Below, one piece after another: positions 26,257 to 33,719 of a DNA stretch of 33,719 nucleotides. Source of the stretch: Nitrosovibrio sp. Nv4 (lineage in GTDB: Bacteria > Pseudomonadota > Gammaproteobacteria > Burkholderiales > Nitrosomonadaceae). The stretch covers positions 1-33,719 of the forward strand of contig CAMDAX010000006.1 of the NCBI GenBank assembly GCA_945888885.1. Direction: 5' to 3'. The notes under the pieces were generated by a model, which was not told the origin of the DNA, did not search any database, and saw nothing but the letters and a program-made list of their open reading frames with translations. Position 1 is the stretch's first letter. Each line of letters opens with the position of its first letter. Both the position numbers and the translations under genes were made by a program.

Positions 26257-28089
26257 TTGAGTTCAACAATAACCAAGTTGAACGCTCCGCTAACGCAAGC
26301 GTTTGATTGTCAGTTATCAAGCGAGTCGACAATAGCGGTAGCCCCAACACCAACAATGTGCAGCGTGCAAGCTCAGCGATTAGCGGACTTTGACACTCTG
26401 ACGGCGGCCTTGGAATACGCAGCAGGCGGGACGACAGGGTATAATTTTTACGATGCCAAGGGGAATCTGCGTTCGGTTCTTTCCTACCAGGCATTAAGGC
26501 AAAATGCTCAAGCATCGGCGCAGCGTTTATCTGGCCTTGGTTTGGTTCGTGGTGATCGTGTAGCGCTTATTGCCGACACAACGCCGGAGTTTGTCGAGTT
26601 GTTTTTCGCATGCCGATATGCTGGGTTGATTCCTTTCGCAATGCCAGTCCCAGTCAATCTTGGCAGTCATGTGGTGTATGTACAACAGCTTCGTGGAATA
26701 CTCGAAGGTAGCAATGCAAGTGCTGCTTTAGCTAACGTCGATTACATTAATTTTCTCAGAGAGGCTGCTGAAGGGGTGCAAGGATTGCAATGGGTCGGTA
26801 CACCTGAGGAACTAGGAAAACTCCCCGCTCTGGATGTAACGCCGCAGTCGAACCAACCTGATGAAATTGCTTATCTTCAATTTACCTCAGGCAGTACCCG
26901 CGCTCCGCGCGGGGTCATCATTACTGAACGAGCATTGATGAGCAATCTGCAAGGGATTGTTCGTAGCGGGCTAGAGATACGTCCTGGTGATCGTTGCGCA
27001 TCCTGGCTGCCTTTCTATCATGATATGGGGTTAGTGGGTATGGTGATGGCGCCGATGGTTGCGCAGGTTTCTGTCGACTATTTAGCTACGCGTGATTTTG
27101 CAATCAGGCCACTGCAATGGCTGAAGTTAATCAGCCGCAACCGTTCTACGGTTGCATTCAGTCAACCATTTGGCCTCAAACTCTGCACTCTGCGGGTTCG
27201 TGATTCTGACTTGGAAGATCTCGATCTTAGCTGTTGGCGTGCAGCGGGTGTTGGTGCGGAAATGATACGGCCAGATACTTTAAGAAACTTTGCAGAGAAA
27301 TTTGCACCAGCAGGCTTCGATACGCGTGCCTTTCTGCCTTGCTATGGCTTGGCAGAATCAACCCTTGCTGTTACTTTTTCTAAAACAGGTGAAGGCTTCA
27401 AGAGTTTACAGGTCGATGCTGGAATGTTAGTCGACAGAAAAATGGCAGTACGACTGCAAGCGGAAGGCAGGAAATACAATGAATTTGTGAACTGCGGTCG
27501 CGCTCTGCCGGGACATACAGTTAAGGTTATCGACGATGCTGGACAGGAATTGCCTGACTTAAGGCTAGGTAGCGTACTGGTAAAGGGTAGTAGCATCATG
27601 ACGGGTTATTTTAACAACCCGGAAGATACCCTGAGAACACTACAATCCGGTAACTGGCTGGATACTGGTGATCTTGGCTTCCTCTTTGAGGGGGATCTGT
27701 ATGTTACCGGTCGCCGTATAGACGTCATTATTGTTAACGGTCGTAACATACGCGCTCAGGATATAGAGGAGCTTGCCGAACAGCAACCTGAGGTAAGGAC
27801 CCGCGAAGCATCTGCCTTTGGTATAACCGACGTCAATGACGCGATGACAATTGTGTTGGTCATAGAATGTCGGCTGACTTCAGTAACAGATCGGCAGTCT
27901 CTTACCAGTCGATTGCAGCGACTAGTGTATATGGCATTTGGTGTTAATTGCCTGGTTGAATTGGTTCCGCCACACACCTTGCCGCGCACTTCTTCCGGGA
28001 AGCTTTCGCGCTTTGCTGCTCGCCAAGGTTTCATACAACGGACAAATCTGACAGACCATCAGTTATCAGCTGAGTCCAGAGACAACTAG
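26257..28089 (+). CDS. Fatty acyl-AMP ligase / acyl-ACP synthetase
   Basis: This ANL-superfamily enzyme activates a fatty acid as acyl-AMP and probably loads it onto the ACP encoded two genes downstream. The 610-aa protein has FTSGSTRAPRG (209-219, P-loop; Arg replaces the usual Lys), WLPFYHDMGLVGMV (250-263), YGLAESTLAVTF (363-374), and DTGDLGFL followed by GRRIDVIIVNGRNI in the hinge. The WLPFYHDMGL block and overall length are typical of FAAL-type rather than acyl-CoA-forming ligases. TTG 26257 was chosen because AGAGGGGAAG lies directly upstream; the frame is open back to 26110, but no good site lies there. The next gene starts 7 bases after its stop. A homologous activity exists in the Caulobacter ceramide gene set. 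Confidence 0.85.
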   Translation: MSSTITKLNAPLTQAFDCQLSSESTIAVAPTPTMCSVQAQRLADFDTLTAALEYAAGGTTGYNFYDAKGNLRSVLSYQALRQNAQASAQRLSGLGLVRGDRVALIADTTPEFVELFFACRYAGLIPFAMPVPVNLGSHVVYVQQLRGILEGSNASAALANVDYINFLREAAEGVQGLQWVGTPEELGKLPALDVTPQSNQPDEIAYLQFTSGSTRAPRGVIITERALMSNLQGIVRSGLEIRPGDRCASWLPFYHDMGLVGMVMAPMVAQVSVDYLATRDFAIRPLQWLKLISRNRSTVAFSQPFGLKLCTLRVRDSDLEDLDLSCWRAAGVGAEMIRPDTLRNFAEKFAPAGFDTRAFLPCYGLAESTLAVTFSKTGEGFKSLQVDAGMLVDRKMAVRLQAEGRKYNEFVNCGRALPGHTVKVIDDAGQELPDLRLGSVLVKGSSIMTGYFNNPEDTLRTLQSGNWLDTGDLGFLFEGDLYVTGRRIDVIIVNGRNIRAQDIEELAEQQPEVRTREASAFGITDVNDAMTIVLVIECRLTSVTDRQSLTSRLQRLVYMAFGVNCLVELVPPHTLPRTSSGKLSRFAARQGFIQRTNLTDHQLSAESRDN

Positions 28090-28096
28090 TCAGCAT

Positions 28097-29011
28097 ATGC
28101 CCGGATTGTCGGTAGCGGTAACGGGTGCAACGGGTTTCATCGGTCGCATGCTGCTGAAATCTTTGGTCAGAGACGGTTGGGACGTTCGCGCATTGACTCG
28201 GCGTCCACAAGCTGAGGATGGATCCATTACGTGGATCCAAGGTAACTTGGATGACCCGAGTGCGTTACGAAATCTAGTTCAAGGTGTTTCCGCTGTTGTG
28301 CATTGTGCGGGCCAGGTTCGGGGTAGCTCTCTCGATGACTTTATCCATACCAATGTGGATGGTACCGCCAATCTGGTACGCGCCTCGATACAGCAGACTT
28401 CACCACCTCGCTTTCTCCTCATATCCTCACTTGCAGCCAGACAACCGGAGCTTTCCTGGTATGCGACCAGCAAGCGTCTAGCTGAACAGATCGTGGCTGA
28501 TCATTCAGATGTCATGCCGTGCGCAGTTTTCCGCCCGACTGCGGTGTATGGACCTGGTGATAAGGAAATGAGCCCACTTTTTAGATTAACTCGGCATGGC
28601 GTATTGCCCATGGTAGGGCGTTCGGCCATGCGTTTTGGTTTAGTGCATGTCAGTGATTTAGTGGCAGCGGTTCTCTGTTGGCTTTCCTCCAGAGTTCCCA
28701 TATACGGTGTTTACGAGCTTGATGACGGAATGCCGGGGGGATATGACGGTCACTCCGTGGCAGCTATTGCTCAAGATGTCTGGAAGCGACCGGTGCGCTG
28801 CCTGTTTTTGCCAGTGTCACTAGTTTCAATGACTGCGAATGTTAATTTATGTCTGGCGCGGTTGCTGCATTATTCGCCGATGTTGACTCCGGGAAAAGTC
28901 AGGGAGTTACAGCATCCTGACTGGGTATGCGACATCACTCCCTTGATTCAGGCCTTACCAGATTGGCAGCCCTGCATTCGTCTGCGCGATGCTCTGCCGC
29001 AAGCAGCATAA
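28097..29011 (+). CDS. NAD(P)-dependent extended SDR, CerR-like ceramide reductase candidate
   Basis: This 304-aa extended short-chain dehydrogenase/epimerase-type protein has the Rossmann motif TGATGFIG (9-16), an SSLAA segment (110-114) with the catalytic Ser, and Y122-x3-K126 (YATSK). Typical epimerases act on nucleotide sugars, but here the gene stands between a fatty acyl-AMP ligase and an ACP/serine palmitoyltransferase pair. In Caulobacter, CerR in the equivalent position is an epimerase-like SDR that reduces the keto group of the sphingoid lipid. That role is the best inference; a polysaccharide role with the nearby glycosyltransferases is the alternative. Confidence 0.78.
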   Translation: MPGLSVAVTGATGFIGRMLLKSLVRDGWDVRALTRRPQAEDGSITWIQGNLDDPSALRNLVQGVSAVVHCAGQVRGSSLDDFIHTNVDGTANLVRASIQQTSPPRFLLISSLAARQPELSWYATSKRLAEQIVADHSDVMPCAVFRPTAVYGPGDKEMSPLFRLTRHGVLPMVGRSAMRFGLVHVSDLVAAVLCWLSSRVPIYGVYELDDGMPGGYDGHSVAAIAQDVWKRPVRCLFLPVSLVSMTANVNLCLARLLHYSPMLTPGKVRELQHPDWVCDITPLIQALPDWQPCIRLRDALPQAA

Positions 29012-29041
29012 CCCGTATAACATTTAAGACTATCCAAATCC

Positions 29042-29293
29042 ATGGCAACTGATTACAACGATATTCTACTCAGGCTTTGTTTTCATCTTAAGCAATTTAC
29101 CAGCCCTGATGTGACCATCATACCAGAGACAGACCTGATCAATGAGCTGGCGATTGATTCTGTCAAGCTATTGAATCTAGTTATGGAGATTGAGGACGAG
29201 TTTGATATCTCTGTACCGCTAAATGCTCTTGCGGATGTTCAGACCGTACATGATCTTGCGAAATTAATTCACCATATAAAATCTGCGAAATAA
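29042..29293 (+). CDS. Acyl carrier protein
   Basis: This 83-aa four-helix carrier protein has the phosphopantetheine site D39-S40-V41 within ELAIDSVKLLNLVMEIEDEF; Val replaces the usual Leu after Ser, which is common in specialised ACPs. It probably holds the acyl chain made by the upstream ligase and presents it to the downstream synthase. Its TAA overlaps the ATG of that synthase gene (TAATG), pointing to equal and coupled translation. It is not the housekeeping AcpP, whose usual fab neighbours are absent. Confidence 0.92.
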   Translation: MATDYNDILLRLCFHLKQFTSPDVTIIPETDLINELAIDSVKLLNLVMEIEDEFDISVPLNALADVQTVHDLAKLIHHIKSAK

Positions 29294-30480
29294 TGAGCCT
29301 ATTAGACAAACTGGATGTGGTTGCCGCAGCCAGAAAAGCGCTGTTGCCGGAAGGGCTTGAAGTTTTCGGAACGCCGATAGAGGAGGTCTACTCAGCGACA
29401 GAGGCAAGAGTTGGCGACCGCCGCATATTATTTCTGGGCACGAACAACTATCTCGGACTTACCTTCGCACCAGAATGTTTGCAAGCGGCGCACGAGGCGC
29501 TTGACAAGGAAGGCACCGGCACCACTGGATCGCGCATGGCGAATGGTAGCTACAGTGGGCATCGCGCGCTGGAACGGGAATTTGCAGACTTTTACCATTG
29601 CCACTCGGGTATTGTTTTTACCACCGGTTATCAGGCAAACCTCGCCATGATCTCTGGTCTGGCAGGTGCGGGTGACGTGGTTCTGATTGATGGCGACTCG
29701 CATGCAAGCATTTATGATGGTTGCCGTCTGAGTGGTGCTGAAATAATCCGGTTTCGGCACAATGATGTGGCAGACATGGAAAAACGTCTCCGGCGACTCG
29801 GGGAACGGTCGCGGTCCACCCTGATTGTTGCTGAGGGTATCTACAGCATGCTGGGTGATCAGGCACCACTGGCAGAGATTGTCAGCATAAAAAATGCTTA
29901 CAACAGTATTCTTCTTCTTGATGAGGCTCATTCTCTGGGAGTCTTGGGTAAAACTGGTCAAGGACTAGTGGAGGAGACGGGACTCATTGATGGAGTCGAT
30001 TTCATTACAGGTACTTTCAGCAAGAGTCTTGGCAGTATCGGCGGCTACTGCGTGAGCAATCATCCGCAACTCGATCAACTGCGCTATATCAGCCGCCCCT
30101 ACATCTTCACAGCCTCACCTTCGCCGGCCACCATTGCATCAGCGCGAGCGGCGCTTAAACTGTTGCGCGATGGCACTGAGCTGCGTCGGCAGCTTTGGCA
30201 GAATTCACGGCAACTCTATGCGCGGCTTAAAGCGTTGGGTTATCAGCTTGGGCCACAGCCCGGACCTGTCATCGCGAACATACTCGATAGCCCCCAACAG
30301 GCACTAATGTTGTGGAAAGGTCTGCTCGATCATGGCATCTATGTCAATTTGATATTGCCGCCCGCTGCGCCTGAAGGGAAAGCACTGGTGCGTTGTAGCG
30401 TCAGCGCAGCCCATACCAGCGAACAGATGGATCATGTTGGAGATGTCTTTGCTGAGCTGCGCAAAAGTATTTTTCAGTGA
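29293..30480 (+). CDS. spt: Serine palmitoyltransferase-type alpha-oxoamine synthase
   Basis: This PLP enzyme condenses an amino acid with an acyl thioester; with serine the product is 3-ketosphinganine. The 395-aa protein shows NNYLGL (51-56), GTGTTGSR (74-81), H137 (DSHAS, stacking on PLP), D210 and H213 (LDEAHS), and the PLP lysine K244 (TFSKSLGS). Such motifs are shared by SPT, AONS (BioF) and KBL. No bio genes are nearby. The coupled ACP, acyl ligase and SDR match the Caulobacter ceramide set, so SPT is favoured. BioF, or a CqsA-like autoinducer synthase, is less likely. The substrate amino acid cannot be read from sequence. Confidence 0.82.
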   Translation: MSLLDKLDVVAAARKALLPEGLEVFGTPIEEVYSATEARVGDRRILFLGTNNYLGLTFAPECLQAAHEALDKEGTGTTGSRMANGSYSGHRALEREFADFYHCHSGIVFTTGYQANLAMISGLAGAGDVVLIDGDSHASIYDGCRLSGAEIIRFRHNDVADMEKRLRRLGERSRSTLIVAEGIYSMLGDQAPLAEIVSIKNAYNSILLLDEAHSLGVLGKTGQGLVEETGLIDGVDFITGTFSKSLGSIGGYCVSNHPQLDQLRYISRPYIFTASPSPATIASARAALKLLRDGTELRRQLWQNSRQLYARLKALGYQLGPQPGPVIANILDSPQQALMLWKGLLDHGIYVNLILPPAAPEGKALVRCSVSAAHTSEQMDHVGDVFAELRKSIFQ

Positions 30481-30488
30481 AGTCTCAA

Positions 30489-30530
30489 GTGTTCCAAGGT
30501 GGAATCTCTGTTCCAGGGAATGCGGAACAC
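30489..30530 (+). terminator. Weak hairpin after the SPT-like gene
   Basis: GTGTTCC (30489-30495) pairs with GGAACAC (30524-30530) around a 28-base loop. No T-run follows. It may attenuate between the lipid genes and the ABC transporter gene, or be chance. Confidence 0.25.
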
Positions 30531-30606
30531 GCCTCTACATTTCAATCATAAGATAGTTGACTCGGTAATGTTAACCCAGTGAACTGACAATCCGCAAAAC
30601 CAGGTC

Positions 30607-32352
30607 ATGCGCACTCTAATTACCTACATCATGGTCTTCCCCCGGCGCAGCGTGTTTGTGCTGATTGCACTGTTGGCAGCAGGTATCGCCGAGGGACTCA
30701 GTCTGACCGCTTTGCTCCCCTTGCTGTCTGTTGCCGTGGGTGATGCCAGCAGTTCAGACACCGGACGGGTAGTAATACAGACCATGCAAAGGGTTGGCAT
30801 TGAGCCCACAATAAGCACGATGCTGCTGATTATTGTCAGCGGCATGATTACCAAAAGCTTGATACTGCTGATAGCCAACAGGCAAGTTGGCTATACCGTA
30901 GCGCATGTTGCGAGCAAGTTGCGCCAAGAGCTCATCGAAGCGCTACTGGCTAGTCGTTGGCAGTATTATCTGCGGCAACCCGCAGGTTCGCTTGCCAACT
31001 CAGTCGCTACGGAAGCATACCGAGCAGCCCAGGGTTTTGAACATGCTACCAACGTTATGGCCCTATCAATACAAGTGATAGTCTATAGCACTATTGCTTT
31101 GTTCATTTCATGGGAGATAACCCTTGCCTCCCTTCTCATCGGCGTAGTCATGTTGCTGATACTGCAGAATCTGGTAGGTGCCGCACGTAGGGCGGGTACC
31201 AAACAGACACATCTGCTCCGCCATCTGTTGTCTTATCTGTCCGACGTGCTTGCATCGGTGAAATCGCTAAAAGCCATGGCACGGGATAACGTTGCTGATG
31301 CCATTCTTCGCGATGGGACCAAGCAACTGGAAAAGGCTACACGTCGCGAAGTTATGAGCAGAGAGGCTTTATTGGCTCTGCAGGAGCCCATACTTGCCAC
31401 CCTTATCGCGGGCGGTTTGTATTTGGCGTTGGTGATGTGGCAACTTTCCCTACCTGCTGTGATGGTGATGGTTTTTCTGCTGACGCGTATTCAGAGTCTG
31501 CTGAATAAAGCACAGCGGCGCTACCAGCATCTTGTGGCGCAGGAAAGTGCTTATTGGGCATTACGTGCAGCGATTGAGGAGGCGCGGACCGCAGCTGAAA
31601 GAACTGTGGGCACGCGACAACCTACACTGCAACAGGGAATCAGCCTGCATCACATTAGTTTCGATTACGACAAGAAATCGATATTTCAGGATTTGAATAT
31701 TGAGATACCCGTGAATTCATTTACTGCGATCACGGGGCCGTCAGGGGTAGGTAAAAGTACTTTGCTTGACCTGCTCTGTGGGTTGGCTGAACCGAAGTCA
31801 GGTGAAATTCTTATTGACGGGATTTCGCTGCGTGAAATAAACCTGTATCACTGGCGTCATATGATAGGTTACGTATCTCAGGATACCATCCTGCTGCACG
31901 ATACCATTCTTAACAACGTCCTTATTGGCGCACCTGCGCTGACCCAAGCGGAGGCCGAACAAGCGCTACGTCAGGCAAGTGCCTGGGATTTTGTCAGCGC
32001 CCTTCCGGAAGGTATGCAGACGGTTGTGGGCGAGCGTGGCGGACTTCTTTCGGGTGGGCAGCGTCAACGTATTGCGATCGCCAGAGCGCTTGCTCATCGA
32101 CCACTCTTTTTACTGCTCGATGAGCCGACCAGCGCTTTAGATCCAGAGAGCGAGAGGATAATTTGTGAAACGCTGCAGAAATTGGCGCAGAACCTTACTG
32201 TTATCGCAGTATCGCATCAGCCTGCTGTGATCAATGCCGCTGGCCGAATATTTGTGCTCTCCAAGGGCAAGGCGGAGGAGTTATCGCCGCGCCTATCCGG
32301 CGTTAGCAGTGACTTAGAAACCGCATACGCAGCCCAGTTAGGCAGCGTATGA
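30607..32352 (+). CDS. MsbA-like ABC exporter (fused TMD-NBD)
   Basis: This 581-aa half-transporter has an N-terminal membrane domain with about six helices (15-300). The nucleotide-binding domain has Walker A GPSGVGKS (377-384), Q-loop SQD near 424, signature LSGGQ (481-485), Walker B FLLLDE (501-506) and H537. It works as a homodimer that flips or exports a lipid or peptide. Located 126 bases after the SPT-like gene on the same strand, it is a candidate flippase for the lipid made by the cluster. Against this, polysaccharide clusters also use such exporters, and two glycosyltransferase genes follow. Confidence 0.88.
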   Translation: MRTLITYIMVFPRRSVFVLIALLAAGIAEGLSLTALLPLLSVAVGDASSSDTGRVVIQTMQRVGIEPTISTMLLIIVSGMITKSLILLIANRQVGYTVAHVASKLRQELIEALLASRWQYYLRQPAGSLANSVATEAYRAAQGFEHATNVMALSIQVIVYSTIALFISWEITLASLLIGVVMLLILQNLVGAARRAGTKQTHLLRHLLSYLSDVLASVKSLKAMARDNVADAILRDGTKQLEKATRREVMSREALLALQEPILATLIAGGLYLALVMWQLSLPAVMVMVFLLTRIQSLLNKAQRRYQHLVAQESAYWALRAAIEEARTAAERTVGTRQPTLQQGISLHHISFDYDKKSIFQDLNIEIPVNSFTAITGPSGVGKSTLLDLLCGLAEPKSGEILIDGISLREINLYHWRHMIGYVSQDTILLHDTILNNVLIGAPALTQAEAEQALRQASAWDFVSALPEGMQTVVGERGGLLSGGQRQRIAIARALAHRPLFLLLDEPTSALDPESERIICETLQKLAQNLTVIAVSHQPAVINAAGRIFVLSKGKAEELSPRLSGVSSDLETAYAAQLGSV

Positions 32353-32367
32353 ACAGGGCCTCAACTC

Positions 32368-33498
32368 TTAACCTGCCATAACCTCGCGAAATAGTTTCGC
32401 GTATGCCTGGCCTAGTGCCGCCCCAGAGAAGAGCTTTTCGTAGCGGGTGCGTGCAGCCAAACCCATTCGGGTAGCCAGCGCATCATCAGTCAGCAAGGTA
32501 TTCATGGCTTGAGCCAAGGCTGCTGCCGACTCGGGTTTGATGACAAAACCCGTTTCTTCGTGTGCGTTCACATATGAAGTCCCGGTACCGATTTCGCAGG
32601 AAATCAATGGACGGGCAAACATCGCCGCCTCCACCAGCACCATGCCGAATGCTTCTGATCGCAAATGCGAGGGCAGTACCAATGCCCGGCACGATTGTAA
32701 CAAGGCCACTTTCTCGGCATCGGATATCTGTCCGGCGAATATCAGGTTTCGTGCGCCGGTTTGACTGGCCAGTTTTTTCAGGTTTGCTTCCTCCGGGCCG
32801 GAACCGGCAATGACTATTTTGGCATTTACATGACGTGCGGCCTGAACGAGCGTATGCAATCCCTTGTAGTAACGGAGCATGCCAATAAACAAGAAATGGG
32901 GCTTGCCCGGTGCAAGCCCGATGCGCTTGAATATCTCCTTATCTACCTGCATAGGATAGGATTGTTCGCTTATTCCGTTCGGAATTACGCGTACTTTCTC
33001 ACGAATGGATGGATGGGAAAGCACAGGACTGGTGCATGCATAGGCTGGCGAAGTCGCGACAATGACCCGCATGCTCCTTAGGGTACGCCACATCAAGGGT
33101 GCATAGAGCTTCCCCAGCGCCTTTTGCCGTATCACATCTGACTGATAGGTCATCACTGCTGGAATCCGAGTTTGCGCAACTGCATGGAGAGCATCTGCGA
33201 ACGGCCAAGGGAAATGGTAGTGAATAACGTTGGACTTGGAGCAAGCCTTGGAAAATTGCCTGAATGCGGACCACCCGCCCAAATCACAGGACGAGGGAGC
33301 CGCCCAAGAGCGTGCTCTCAACACCATTCCCTCCGGTCTGATAATTGTTGCTGGCACCGGATTTGGTGACAGGGTGAATATTCTTGTCTGGATACCTAGA
33401 CCGGCAGTGGAAATCGCGATCTGCCGGATGGCTTCCTGTACTCCACCCAGTGAATCCGGGAAGTAGGTGCGGTAAACCTGCAGTACCGAGAGGTTCAA
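32368..33498 (-). CDS. GT4-family glycosyltransferase
   Basis: This 376-aa GT-B enzyme transfers a sugar from a nucleotide- or lipid-linked donor. It has the N-terminal glycine loop DSLGGVQEAIRQI (about 15-27), FLFIGMLRYYKGLHTLVQA at the start of the C-terminal domain, VIAGSGPEE, and the donor-site E-x7-E stretch SEAFGMVLVEA. The start is TTG 33498, overlapping the stop of the upstream glycosyltransferase gene, with GAGAGGA seven bases before. It is convergent with the ABC exporter (15 bases between). The acceptor is unknown: a sphingolipid headgroup, lipopolysaccharide and exopolysaccharide are all possible. Confidence 0.9.
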   Translation of the reverse strand: MNLSVLQVYRTYFPDSLGGVQEAIRQIAISTAGLGIQTRIFTLSPNPVPATIIRPEGMVLRARSWAAPSSCDLGGWSAFRQFSKACSKSNVIHYHFPWPFADALHAVAQTRIPAVMTYQSDVIRQKALGKLYAPLMWRTLRSMRVIVATSPAYACTSPVLSHPSIREKVRVIPNGISEQSYPMQVDKEIFKRIGLAPGKPHFLFIGMLRYYKGLHTLVQAARHVNAKIVIAGSGPEEANLKKLASQTGARNLIFAGQISDAEKVALLQSCRALVLPSHLRSEAFGMVLVEAAMFARPLISCEIGTGTSYVNAHEETGFVIKPESAAALAQAMNTLLTDDALATRMGLAARTRYEKLFSGAALGQAYAKLFREVMAG

Positions 33499-33719
33499 TC
33501 TACTGTCCTCTCTAGTACCTGTCGGTAGGCGTCAATGGTTTTATCGACACATTTGTTCCAGCTGAATTGCGCGCTTCTAGCCAGCGCTTTCTGTGAGAGA
33601 TGCAATCGGCTGCCAGGATCCGTGACAAGCTTCTGCATGGCTTGTGCCATAGCTTCGGTGTCATGGGGATCGACGAGTAGACCGGCATCACCCACCACCT
33701 CAGGAAGAGAAGAAACCCC
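33495..33719 (-). CDS. GT4-family glycosyltransferase, C-terminal part (5' end outside window)
   Basis: The visible 74 codons hold the end of a second GT4 enzyme: SSLPEVVGDAGLLVDPHD, the conserved donor-site segment after the E-x7-E motif, and a helical tail with SWNKCVDKTIDAYRQVL. The frame is open to the window edge, so the gene continues beyond it. Its TGA overlaps the TTG start of the next glycosyltransferase gene, showing a coupled pair in one operon. Confidence 0.88.
   Translation of the reverse strand, partial: GVSSLPEVVGDAGLLVDPHDTEAMAQAMQKLVTDPGSRLHLSQKALARSAQFSWNKCVDKTIDAYRQVLERTVD

Noticed and set aside
29428-29961. 177-codon minus-strand open frame inside the SPT-like gene
   Set aside because: The plus frame has full PLP-enzyme motifs; the antisense frame has none.
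29293-30480. Reading the oxoamine synthase as BioF (biotin synthesis)
   Set aside because: No bio genes nearby; coupling to a dedicated ACP, an acyl-AMP ligase and an SDR fits sphingolipid-type synthesis better, though sequence motifs alone cannot exclude it.

Overview
The window looks like a chromosomal segment of a betaproteobacterium, most likely of the Nitrosomonas/Nitrosomonadaceae type. The basis is the gene order coxB-coxA-small ORF-ctaG-DUF2970-coxC, then the convergent twin-TM gene, SURF1, the SCO-like gene, ctaB and sco, plus lolA-rarA-serS and xseB-ispA-dxs. Protein style, mid-range base composition and decaying insertion sequences agree. The genus is an inference; no rRNA or tRNA gene was seen.

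Region 1 (593-8355, + strand) is a complete A-type cytochrome c oxidase locus. It encodes subunit II with a fused cytochrome c domain, subunit I with a His-rich tail, subunit III, copper-insertion factors (CtaG, two SCO-type proteins), SURF1 and heme O synthase (CtaB). It also holds two very small membrane proteins: a 35-aa ORF between coxA and ctaG, and an antisense 59-aa DUF2909-like protein. Heme A synthase (ctaA), often next to ctaB in relatives, is not present. A perfect 12+2+12 palindrome spans the ctaB stop and the sco start codon.

Region 2 (8425-12395) holds a GlcD-type FAD oxidase, a BON-domain lipoprotein and YraN on the minus strand, then rsmI and a small CxxC thioredoxin-fold protein on the plus strand.

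Region 3 (12755-18534, minus) reads lolA-rarA-serS-helical DUF-ABC1/UbiB-like kinase as one tightly packed operon. It is followed by a dead IS630-family transposase (18637-19081).

Region 4 (19255-23152, minus) reads xseB-ispA-dxs-folE2: isoprenoid precursor synthesis plus a zinc-independent GTP cyclohydrolase. Beyond it lies a decayed IS1380-like transposase N-terminus.

Region 5 (23836-33719) is accessory. It starts with a Rieske non-heme iron oxygenase, a hairpin terminator, the remnant of an EamA/DMT transporter and a SpoIIAA-like STAS protein. The main module follows: fatty acyl-AMP ligase/acyl-ACP synthetase, an extended SDR, an acyl carrier protein, a serine palmitoyltransferase-type alpha-oxoamine synthase, then an MsbA-like ABC exporter. 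Two GT4-type glycosyltransferases converge on it from the right. The module matches the gene set of the Caulobacter-type bacterial ceramide pathway (acyl-ACP synthetase, CerR, ACP, Spt). I therefore propose that this organism makes a sphingolipid, or a related long-chain amino-ketone lipid. The N-acyltransferase (bCerS) is not in the window. This is the most interesting system seen here.
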